In this document: piece after piece, positions 7,565 through 14,413 of the stretch | Position numbering within the stretch: the first letter of the stretch is position 1 | How the letters are laid out: every line of letters starts with the position of its first letter | Source: a virus | Virus record (IMG/VR): IMGVR_UViG_3300020020_000070 | Span: 1-45,340 of that record | Length of the DNA stretch: 45,340 nt | Strand: one strand, 5' to 3' | Made by a program: the position numbers and the translations under genes | The notes under the pieces: generated by a model | Database searches by the model: none | What the model saw: the letters and a program-made list of their open reading frames with translations, nothing else | Told to the model about the DNA's origin: nothing

Positions 7565-8878
7565 ATGATCCGCAAGCAATTCAAGTTCTCGCCGACGGCC
7601 ATCGCGGTCGCGGTCCTGTCCGCCCTGTTCGCTGGCCCAGTCGGCCGGTCGGCCCAGTACGGTCGCGTCGACGTCGGCGACGACGAGTCCGGCATCGGGC
7701 GCGCGCTGACGAAGGCAATGGACAAGCTGGAGGACAACCTCAAGACTTGGTCCGAGAAGGCCAACGGCGAATTCCAGACGCTGGGCAAGCAGTCGAAGGA
7801 CACGACGACCGCCCTGGAGACGCTGGGCAAGCAGCAGCTGGAGTTTGCCGAGCGCCTCATCAAGATCGAGCAGGCCGGCACCGCCAAGAAGGACGACCAG
7901 GACCCGGACGCCGCCGAGAAGGCCGCGACCTGGGGCGGCCAGTTCGTCAAGGCGCCGAACTTCAAGGCATGGCAGGAAGGCCAGCTGCAGAAGATCCGTC
8001 TGGAGGTCAAGGACGACGGCCAGTCCCGGCTGTTCAACACCGTCCTGACGTCTGGCGCAGCGATCAACCCGCAGCGCACGGCCTTCGTCCCGGGCCCGTT
8101 CCGCACGCTGCGCGTCGAGGACGCGCTCAACAGCGTCGACACGACCGCCGGCAGCATCGAGTTCGTCCGCGAAAACGTCTTCACCAACGCGGCCGCCGAG
8201 GTCGCCGAGGGCGCGCAGAAGCCTGAGTCCAGCCTGACCTTCACGCTGGTCCAGAAGCCGATCACGACGGTCGCCCACTGGATCAAGATTTCGCGCCAGC
8301 TGTCGAAGGACGAGACGGCCCTGGTCGCGTACATCAACCAGCGCATGCGGTACGGGGTCAACCTGCGGGTCGAGAACCAGCTGATTTCGGGCAACGGCGT
8401 CACGCCGAACCTGGAAGGGCTGCTGATGACCGGCAACTACACCGCGCACGGCTACACGGCGGCGGTCCTGGGCGCGGTCAACACGAAGCTCCGGCTGGTC
8501 CGCAAGGTCATTGCCGACCTGGGCAACACCGACTACCCGGCCGACGTCGTCCTGATGAATCCGCTGGACTGGGCGGACATCGAGCTCATGGTCGACACGC
8601 AGGGCCGCTACCTGATCGGCGACCCGCAGCAGGTCGCCCAGCCGCGCCTGTGGGGCCTGCCGGTCATCATGTCGGCGGCGGTCCCCCTGGACAGCTTCGT
8701 CGTCATGTCGCGCATGGCCGCGACGGTCTACAACCGCGAAGGGGTCGTGGTCGAAATGTCGGACAGCGATGCCGACAACTTCACCAAGAACCTGATCACG
8801 ATCCGGGCCGAGCGCCGGCTGCAGCTGGCGGTCGAGGTCCCGGCGGCGATCCGCGGCGGGGACATCACGCCGGCCTGA
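7565..8878 (+). CDS. Major capsid protein, HK97 fold
   Basis: A 437-residue major capsid precursor. Residues about 35-115 are a charged helical delta (scaffold) domain (ALTKAMDKLEDNLKTW onward). The HK97-fold region begins near residue 125, with family signatures such as FRTLRVEDALNSV, GMEGLL-like NLEGLLMTGN and the C-terminal RAERRLQLAVEVPAA. The N-terminal 30 residues look like a secretion signal (basic start, then AIAVAVLSALFAG), which is unusual but should be lost with the delta domain. The start is fixed by GGAG ahead of the ATG, in a leader identical to that of the gene at 9001. The expected mature subunit is about 310-320 residues. Confidence 0.95.
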   Translation: MIRKQFKFSPTAIAVAVLSALFAGPVGRSAQYGRVDVGDDESGIGRALTKAMDKLEDNLKTWSEKANGEFQTLGKQSKDTTTALETLGKQQLEFAERLIKIEQAGTAKKDDQDPDAAEKAATWGGQFVKAPNFKAWQEGQLQKIRLEVKDDGQSRLFNTVLTSGAAINPQRTAFVPGPFRTLRVEDALNSVDTTAGSIEFVRENVFTNAAAEVAEGAQKPESSLTFTLVQKPITTVAHWIKISRQLSKDETALVAYINQRMRYGVNLRVENQLISGNGVTPNLEGLLMTGNYTAHGYTAAVLGAVNTKLRLVRKVIADLGNTDYPADVVLMNPLDWADIELMVDTQGRYLIGDPQQVAQPRLWGLPVIMSAAVPLDSFVVMSRMAATVYNREGVVVEMSDSDADNFTKNLITIRAERRLQLAVEVPAAIRGGDITPA

Positions 8879-8920
8879 CCCAGCGAGTTCTGGAGCCCAA
8901 CCTTGCAGTTGCCTCCTACC

Positions 8921-8960
8921 GGGCCCCGGGCGCAGTCGATGCGCTGCGGGGCCCTTTCTG
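8921..8960 (+). terminator. Rho-independent-type terminator after capsid gene
   Basis: An 8-bp stem GGGCCCCG (8921-8928) pairs with CGGGGCCC (8947-8954). Inside it is a second perfect 5-bp stem, GCGCA/TGCGC, with loop GTCGA. The hairpin is followed directly by TTTCTGTT. It lies 43 bases after the capsid stop codon in the only gap over 100 bases of the head operon. It probably reduces read-through so that capsid protein is made in excess over downstream products. Confidence 0.75.
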
Positions 8961-9000
8961 TTCCACAATCGCGCGTCTGACGACGCAGGAGTTCGATCAA

Positions 9001-9429
9001 ATGGCTACCGAAAAAGCAACCTCCGGCCGCTTCCTGGTGTTCAAGAAGAACATCATTGCGCCCCTCCACGGGACCTTCAACCCGGGCGACATGGGCGAGA
9101 ACGTCGATGCCGCGTGGGCCGAGGAACTGGTCAAGGCCGACGCCGCCGAGTTCGCCGGGTCGCAGGCCGACGCGAAGAAGCTGGCCGACCAGTTCGCCAC
9201 CGCGGCGGGCCGTCGGGTCAACAACGGGCCGAAGCCGACGGTCTACACGCCGCACACGTTCAGCGCCAGCGACGACAGCGTCCGGGGCGACAGCGTCGGC
9301 GCCGAGGGCACGCAGCAACGCGTCGCCGCGTCGCAGGAGCCGCAGAACAGCGCGGCCCAGTCCAGCGCCCAGCCGCACGCAGCGGCGGCCAAGAGCGCGC
9401 CGGCCAAGTCCGGCGGCCGCGGCAAGTAA
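9001..9429 (+). CDS. Putative head-associated protein of unknown function
   Basis: A 142-residue protein. Residues 1-65 form a compact domain (SGRFLVFKKNIIAPLHGTFNPGDMG is its broken core, and FNPGD looks like a beta turn). Residues 75-142 are a low-complexity Ala/Ser/Gln/Lys tail (AAQSSAQPHAAAAKSAPAKS). An AGGAG ribosome site in the leader GGAGTTCGATCA is shared with the capsid gene. Its place right after the capsid suggests a head completion or decoration role, but no family is recognised. Confidence 0.75.
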   Translation: MATEKATSGRFLVFKKNIIAPLHGTFNPGDMGENVDAAWAEELVKADAAEFAGSQADAKKLADQFATAAGRRVNNGPKPTVYTPHTFSASDDSVRGDSVGAEGTQQRVAASQEPQNSAAQSSAQPHAAAAKSAPAKSGGRGK

Positions 9430-9442
9430 GGGGGGACCGGCC

Positions 9443-10132
9443 GTGCAAAACCACGAACGATCGGCCCTCGGCGCGGCTGCCGCCCTGGCGCTGGTGACGC
9501 TGGGCGCGGCTGCCCAGGCGATGCCGGCGCCCCGCGCGACCTTCCACGCCGTCTGCTACACAGCCCGGGAGGGCATGCAGGCGCAGGTCGAGCAGCGTCA
9601 GGCGCTGATCGCGCAGGCGCGCGCGGACGGCCTGGACGGCGCCGCGGACGCGCTGCACGCCAGCATGATCGCGGACCTGATGGTCGAGCGCTGGTCGGAG
9701 TCGGCGCCCAACCTTGTCACGACGGTCGGCAAGAATGACCTGCTGGACAAGTACCTGGGCGGCAGCGCGTACACGGCCGCATGGTTCTGCGGGCTGATTT
9801 CGTCCGTCAGCTACAGCGCCCTCGCCGCCGGCGACACGATGGCATCGCACGCCGGCTGGACCGAGGCGGGCGGCACCAACGCGCCGGCGTACACGGGCAA
9901 CCGTCCCGCCCTGGCCTTCGCCGCGGCGTCGGCAGGCAGCAAGGCGACGTCGAGCGCGTCGTCCTTCACCTTCACCAGCGCCGGGACGATCAAGGGCATG
10001 TTCGCCAACAGCGTCACGACGAAGGACGGCACGACCGGCATCCTCTACAACGCGGTCCTGTTCACCGGCGGCGATCGGACGGTCGCCATCAGCGACGTCG
10101 TGAACGTCTCCGTCACCTACACGATCACCTGA
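9443..10132 (+). CDS. Putative virion structural protein with signal-like N-terminus
   Basis: A 229-residue protein that starts at a GTG preceded by AAGGGGGG. The first 27 residues resemble a signal peptide (HERSALGAAAALALVTLGAAAQAM). A helical section follows (REGMQAQVEQRQALIAQARADG), then a beta-rich C-terminal domain from about residue 90 (VGKNDLLDKYLGGSAYTAAW...). That C-terminal domain resembles a family of phage proteins of unknown role often found near head or tail-fibre genes, which I recall without an established function. It could be a decoration or fibre-base protein. The second signal-like N-terminus in neighbouring genes is odd. Confidence 0.7.
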   Translation: MQNHERSALGAAAALALVTLGAAAQAMPAPRATFHAVCYTAREGMQAQVEQRQALIAQARADGLDGAADALHASMIADLMVERWSESAPNLVTTVGKNDLLDKYLGGSAYTAAWFCGLISSVSYSALAAGDTMASHAGWTEAGGTNAPAYTGNRPALAFAAASAGSKATSSASSFTFTSAGTIKGMFANSVTTKDGTTGILYNAVLFTGGDRTVAISDVVNVSVTYTIT

Positions 10133-10149
10133 CCTGGAGCGCCCGAAAG

Positions 10150-10491
10150 ATGGCAACCCCCACGAAGCGCATCCCGACGCGGCCCGGCCGCGAGACGGCC
10201 CGGGCTACCCGCCCCGCCCCAGCAGCGCGCGCCGCTGCCGCGCAGGCCGATCAGGCAGGCGAGGCAGCTGACGGCGACGGGGCAGCCGATGAGCAGCCGG
10301 CCGCGGCGGCGTCCAGCGATCCCTGCATCGTCACCGTCCGGGCGAACGCGCCGGTCCGCGTCATCGTCGAGCTAAACGTCGACGGCGGACGCGAGCGCCG
10401 GCCGAACGGCGAGACGCCGCTGGACGCCGACGAGGAAGGCCAGTTCCTGGTGTCTGCGAAGTCGACGCTGCGCGTCGTCCAGGCGTCGTAA
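10150..10491 (+). CDS. Small structural-type protein of unknown function
   Basis: A 113-residue protein with two parts. Residues 1-58 are a disordered Ala/Pro/Arg stretch, and residues 59-113 form a small beta domain (CIVTVRANAPVRVIVELNVD, ending STLRVVQAS). The start codon follows GAAAG. It lies between the putative virion protein and the long repeat protein in the late operon, so a head or fibre role is plausible. No family is recognised. Confidence 0.65.
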   Translation: MATPTKRIPTRPGRETARATRPAPAARAAAAQADQAGEAADGDGAADEQPAAAASSDPCIVTVRANAPVRVIVELNVDGGRERRPNGETPLDADEEGQFLVSAKSTLRVVQAS

Positions 10492-10551
10492 TACCCCCCG
10501 AGAGGGCGGCCCTCGGCGCGTCGGTGATGCGCGTCCGCCCGTGACCTACCT

Positions 10552-10590
10552 CCTGTCCGGCGCGTCGAGGCGCGCCCAATGCCGGACAGG
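10552..10590 (+). promoter_or_regulatory. Hairpin immediately upstream of a start codon
   Basis: CCTGTCCGGC (10552-10561) and GCCGGACAGG (10581-10590) form a perfect 10-bp inverted repeat with a 19-base loop. A competing 6-bp stem, GGCGCG/CGCGCC, overlaps it. The right arm ends two bases before the ATG at 10593 and holds the only ribosome-site-like purines (GGACAGG). The hairpin could therefore hide the ribosome site of the repeat-protein gene, or mark the end of the preceding transcript. No T tract follows. Confidence 0.55.
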
Positions 10591-10592
10591 CG

Positions 10593-13253
10593 ATGACGAC
10601 TGAAACCCTCAACGCTGGGACGACCAGCTGGACGCCGCCTGCGGGCGTGACGTCCGTCACCGTTACCTGCTGGGGCCCGGGCGGCGGCGGATCGACCCGG
10701 TCGACGACCGGCCTGGGCGGCGGCGGCGGCGGCGGCGGCCTGTCGGTCGGGGTCGTCGCGGTCGTCCCTGGCGTCGCCGAGACGGTCCAGATTCCCGCCG
10801 GCGGCGCGCCGGGCACCACTGCCGGGACCTGCTTCTTCCGCGATGCCACGACGGTCATGGCGCGCGCGGGCGTCAGCGTGGCCACGAACGTTGCGACTGG
10901 CGGCGCGGGCGCAGCTGTCGGGGTCGGAACAACGACGCGCAGCGGCGGCGCGGGCGCGTCGCTGGCGTCCGGCACGACCGGGTCCGGCGGCGGATCGTCG
11001 GCGGGCACATCGGCCAACGGCGTCGCGGCGACGACCAGCGCAGGCGCGACCGCCCCGACCGGCGGCGGCAATGGCGGCGCGGGCGGCGCGAACGCGAACG
11101 GCACCAACGGCGCGACCCCTGGCGGCGGCGGCGGCGGCGTGTACCGATCGAACGGCACGCGGACCGGCGGCACCGGCGGCGCTGCAAGGATCCAACTCGA
11201 CTACATCGCGGCGACGATCTACAACGTCGACGCGGCGGACACCGCAGCTGCAGGCGAGTCGGGCGACGCGCAGCACGGCGTCGCGGAGACGGTCAGCGAG
11301 TCGGCGGCGTCCGGCGATGCAGCGACCCAGGCGTCGCCAGCTGGCGGCGGCGCGACCCTGGCGTCCGACAACTTCAACCGATCCGACGGCGCCCTGGGCG
11401 CCCCCTGGTACGACCTGACGTCCAAGGTTGGCGTCGTCGTCGGCAACGAGGCGGCGGGCGCGAACGGCGGCGGCGGCTACACCATCCCGATTTGGGACGT
11501 CGGCGCGACCAGCTACACGGCCAAGATCAAGGTCAAGTACAACGGCTGGATCGGCGGACAGTCTGGACTGGTCTGGCGCGGCCTGACGGACAGCGACTAC
11601 TGGGCGTCCCATATCTGGTTCGGCGAACTCCGAATCAGCAAGTGGGTCAGCAACGCCGAGACGCTGATGTACCAGCACACCAGCGCGAGCCTCGCTACCG
11701 ACGGCTCGGTCCAGTACCAGCTGGAGGTCAGCGTCGACTATGCGACCGACGCGATCGTCTTCAAGCTGGACGGGGTCACGATCTACAGCGTCACAGATGC
11801 GACGCACCGGGCCGGCACCTACGTCGGCTTCCGCAACCTGTCCAGCGACGACAACGCCAGCCGCTACGATGACTTCCTGGTCACTGCCCCGGGCGGCGGC
11901 GCGACGACGTACGACGTCGACGCGGCGCAGTCGGCCGGCGCCAGCGACGCGGCCACGGGCCCGACGGTCCTGCTGGCCGCGGCGGCGCAGTCGGCGGCTG
12001 CCAGCGATCCGGCGACCGGCGTCGCGGTCCGGCCTGCAGCTGCAGCGCAGTCCGCGGCCGCGTCCGACGTCGGGACCGGGCTGGCGGTCAAGCCGGCGCC
12101 GGCGGCGGACAGCGTCGCGGCGACCGATGCCGCCCTGGGCCCTGCGACCCGGCCAGCAGCTGCGGCCGACAGCGCAGCGGCGACGGACAGCAGCGACAGC
12201 GCAGCAGCTGCAGGGGCGGCAGCGGCCGACAGCGCAGCAGCTGCCGACCAGTCGACCCAGCTGGCCGCCCTGCCAGCCGCAGCGGCCCAGGCGGCCGCCC
12301 TGGCTGACGTCGCGGCAGCGCAAGGATCCTTCGGCGCGGTCGCATCCCAGCCGGCGGCGGCGACCGACGCCGCAGCTGGCGCCCTGGCGATCCCGGCCAG
12401 CGGGTCCGACAGCGCAGCAGCGACCGACGCATCGACGCAGGGCGCGGCCGCGGCATCGGTCAGCGCGACCCAGGCGGCGACCGCCGGCGACGCGGCGACG
12501 CAGCTGGCGGTGCTTCCCGCCCTGGCTGCCGACAGCGTCGCGGCCAGCGATGTCGCGTCCGCGGTCTACGCCCTGGCCGCAGCTGCTGCCGACAGCGTCG
12601 CCGCATCGGACGCGGCCGCGCGCGCGGGGACGATGGGCCTGCAGGCGATCGACAGCGCGGCAGCGACGGACGCCGCCGTCTACCTCGCCGCCGGCGACGT
12701 CCTGGCGCAGCAGTCCGCGGGCGCCGGCGACGCTGCAGCGACCATCGGCGCCTTCGGGGCCATCGCGGCCGACCCGGCAGCCGCATCAGACGCCGCCCAG
12801 GCGGCCCGGACGCAGGCGGCAGGGGCGACGGACGCGGCAGCGGCGTCCGACGCGGCCACGGGGCAGGCAGGGGCCGGCCTGATCGCGTCCCAGGCGGCAG
12901 CAGCCGGCGACAGCGCGACCCGGACGTCGTCGCTGCAGCTGGCGGCCGCGCAGGCATGGGCCGCGGGCGACCTGTCGACGACGATCGCCGCCCTGGGCGC
13001 TGCGGCTGCCCAGGCGCTGACGATCGTCGACGCGGGCGCGATCCTGCAGCAGCTGGGGCTGGCGGTCGTCGAGGCGGTCGCGGCGGGCGACATCGCGGCG
13101 GCCGACCTGGACCAGCTGCTGGAGCCCTCGGTGCTTCGGACGCTGCAAATCGCCTTCCAGGTCCGGCGCTGGGCTATAAAGCCCGAGGCCCGCCGGCTGA
13201 CAATCGAGCCGCAGGCGCGCCGCCTGTCCATTCGCCGACCTGCAGCAGCATGA
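10593..13253 (+). CDS. Large repeat protein with glycine-rich head and lectin-like domain
   Basis: This 886-residue protein is probably part of a fibre or surface appendage. Residues 1-205 are a glycine-rich beta domain with poly-Gly runs, like the tips of some phage adhesins. Residues 212-251 hold two copies of a 20-residue repeat. Residues about 252-440 form a concanavalin/LamG-like domain (DNFNRSDGALGAPWYDL to YDDFLVTAP). Residues 442-842 hold 20 further copies of the repeat, with pattern AAAA[QD]SAAASDAATxxxxxx. The last 44 residues are basic (RRLTIEPQARRLSIRRP). The gene has an ATGA overlap with the fibre-tail adaptor. Carbohydrate binding is suggested, not shown. Confidence 0.8.
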   Translation: MTTETLNAGTTSWTPPAGVTSVTVTCWGPGGGGSTRSTTGLGGGGGGGGLSVGVVAVVPGVAETVQIPAGGAPGTTAGTCFFRDATTVMARAGVSVATNVATGGAGAAVGVGTTTRSGGAGASLASGTTGSGGGSSAGTSANGVAATTSAGATAPTGGGNGGAGGANANGTNGATPGGGGGGVYRSNGTRTGGTGGAARIQLDYIAATIYNVDAADTAAAGESGDAQHGVAETVSESAASGDAATQASPAGGGATLASDNFNRSDGALGAPWYDLTSKVGVVVGNEAAGANGGGGYTIPIWDVGATSYTAKIKVKYNGWIGGQSGLVWRGLTDSDYWASHIWFGELRISKWVSNAETLMYQHTSASLATDGSVQYQLEVSVDYATDAIVFKLDGVTIYSVTDATHRAGTYVGFRNLSSDDNASRYDDFLVTAPGGGATTYDVDAAQSAGASDAATGPTVLLAAAAQSAAASDPATGVAVRPAAAAQSAAASDVGTGLAVKPAPAADSVAATDAALGPATRPAAAADSAAATDSSDSAAAAGAAAADSAAAADQSTQLAALPAAAAQAAALADVAAAQGSFGAVASQPAAATDAAAGALAIPASGSDSAAATDASTQGAAAASVSATQAATAGDAATQLAVLPALAADSVAASDVASAVYALAAAAADSVAASDAAARAGTMGLQAIDSAAATDAAVYLAAGDVLAQQSAGAGDAAATIGAFGAIAADPAAASDAAQAARTQAAGATDAAAASDAATGQAGAGLIASQAAAAGDSATRTSSLQLAAAQAWAAGDLSTTIAALGAAAAQALTIVDAGAILQQLGLAVVEAVAAGDIAAADLDQLLEPSVLRTLQIAFQVRRWAIKPEARRLTIEPQARRLSIRRPAAA
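11226..11345 (+). repeat. First two copies of 20-residue (60-bp) repeat
   Basis: Two tandem 60-base units encode VDAADTAAAGESGDAQHGVA and ETVSESAASGDAATQASPAG. They share an acidic residue at position 5 and Asp/Glu at position 11 with the 20 units further downstream. The lectin-like domain separates them from the main array. Confidence 0.75.
11916..13118 (+). repeat. Array of 20 copies of a 20-residue (60-bp) repeat
   Basis: Twenty consecutive units are 20 residues long, with one 21-residue exception. Position 5 is Gln, Asp or Glu, position 6 is usually Ser or Ala, position 11 is almost always Asp, and the rest is Ala-rich. The DNA is diverged between copies while the protein period is kept, which points to selection on the period. 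Late copies become more hydrophobic (AAAAQALTIVDAGAILQQLG). Confidence 0.85.
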
Positions 13254-13549
13254 ACAGCTTCGACACCAGCACCCAGGACCGGCCGACGATCGACAAGTCG
13301 CCCGGGTCGACCCTCAACTACACCTTCGGCTGGTCCGACTGGCTGGAGGACGGGGACAGCGTCAGCGCGGATGCGGTCGTCGTCAGCGCCGGCCTGACGC
13401 TGGTCAGCAAGGCGCGGGCGCCGAACGGCGACGTCACGATCCTGGTCAGCGGCGGGACGCGCGGCGCGCTGGAGTGGGCGCGCTGCACGATCACGACGGC
13501 GGCGGCGCTGATCGAGGCGAAGACGATGTTCTTCCAGGTGGGCCTCTGA
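13250..13549 (+). CDS. Fibre-tail adaptor-like protein
   Basis: A 99-residue beta-rich protein (LNYTFGWSDWLEDGDSV near residue 22, ending in MFFQVGL). The YTFxWSDWL.DGD signature resembles the phage fibre-tail adaptor family that links fibres to the tail. It is coupled by ATGA to the repeat protein upstream, and its stop overlaps the next start. Its position between the adhesion-like repeat protein and fibre genes supports the adaptor role. Confidence 0.65.
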   Translation: MNSFDTSTQDRPTIDKSPGSTLNYTFGWSDWLEDGDSVSADAVVVSAGLTLVSKARAPNGDVTILVSGGTRGALEWARCTITTAAALIEAKTMFFQVGL

Positions 13550-14277
13550 TGGCCGGGCAGGTCGTCCGCGGGCGCGCGGTCCGGGTCGAAATCGCGACTT
13601 CCTTCGGCAGCCCGATCGCGGTCACAGGCGTCTCCCAGGCGGCCAATGCGGTCGTCACGGCGCCCGGCCATGGTCGGCCGGAGTTCGCCGCCGGCTACTT
13701 CATGGACTGCGCCGGCATGATCCAGCTGGAGGGGCAGGCCGTCCAGGTGATGGGCCCGACGACCAACAGCTTCCTGGCCCGCGGCCTGGACACGCGCGAC
13801 TACTCGGCCCTGATGTCCGCGCTGTTCGTCCCGGTCCTGACCTGGATCACGTTCCGCGAGGCGACCAGCTACACGATCAGCGTCGAGGACCCGCGGCCGA
13901 TCGACCGCACGACCGTCGTCGACATCCGGCCGCGCAGCGAGCGCGGGCTGGGCGGCGCGCAGACCCTGGGCTTCCGCCTCCTGGCGATGACCGTTCAGTC
14001 CGACGCGCTGCTGCAGGTCGAGCAGGCGTCGACGTCGCGGACCGGCGTCCTGATGCGGATCATTCACCGCGACGGGGCGGTCCGCATCGCGCGCGGCGTC
14101 CCCAGCTTCCCGGGCGAGGACGTCCAGCAGGGCGCGGTCGGCACCGGTGCGCTGACCGTCTTCGTGGACGGCGCGGTCCTCAAGCTGCCGGGCGATCCGG
14201 TCGTTCCGCTGGGCGCGCAGAATTACGTCGTGCCCGACTACATCGAGGGCGACTACGTCTCGGAGGACTATGCCTAA
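13549..14277 (+). CDS. Second tail-tube-like protein, paralogue in fibre module
   Basis: This 242-residue protein is clearly homologous, over nearly its whole length, to the tail tube protein at 21040. Shared blocks include VRGRAVRVEI/IKGRNVKVEV, DGAVRIARG/DGAVRLAYG and PGEDVQQGAVGTGAL/PGEDVGLGAVGTGSL. It carries an extra C-terminal tail (VPDYIEGDYVSEDYA). The start MAGQVV is chosen because it overlaps the previous stop (TGATG). It sits between the adaptor and the fibres, away from the tail-tube position, so it may form a fibre-attachment ring or collar rather than the tube. The function is inference. Confidence 0.8.
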   Translation: MAGQVVRGRAVRVEIATSFGSPIAVTGVSQAANAVVTAPGHGRPEFAAGYFMDCAGMIQLEGQAVQVMGPTTNSFLARGLDTRDYSALMSALFVPVLTWITFREATSYTISVEDPRPIDRTTVVDIRPRSERGLGGAQTLGFRLLAMTVQSDALLQVEQASTSRTGVLMRIIHRDGAVRIARGVPSFPGEDVQQGAVGTGALTVFVDGAVLKLPGDPVVPLGAQNYVVPDYIEGDYVSEDYA

Positions 14278-14413
14278 GAAGCCGCCCAAGCCGCCGCGTC
14301 CGCCCGAGCCGGCGCCGCCGCCACCGCCGGCACCGCCGCCGCCAGCGCCGCCGCCGCCCTACTGCAAGGATCCTTCCGGGTCCGACTTCTTCGCTGAGGA
14401 TTACGTGCAATGA
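14270..14413 (+). CDS. Proline-rich 47-residue protein
   Basis: A very small protein, overlapping the previous stop by eight bases and the next start by ATGA, so it is held in a tight translational chain. Residues 1-30 are almost pure Lys-Pro then Pro-Ala. The C-terminus (DPSGSDFFAEDYVQ) echoes the end of the preceding protein (EGDYVSEDYA). It could be a flexible linker or assembly peptide. I judge it real because of the start/stop overlaps on both sides; no function is known. Confidence 0.55.
   Translation: MPKKPPKPPRPPEPAPPPPPAPPPPAPPPPYCKDPSGSDFFAEDYVQ

Noticed and set aside
10251-12323. A 690-codon open frame on the minus strand opposite the repeat protein
   Set aside because: It is rich in Arg, Ala and Gly with no domain and mirrors the codon bias of the strong rightward gene. 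GC-rich repeats create such shadows.
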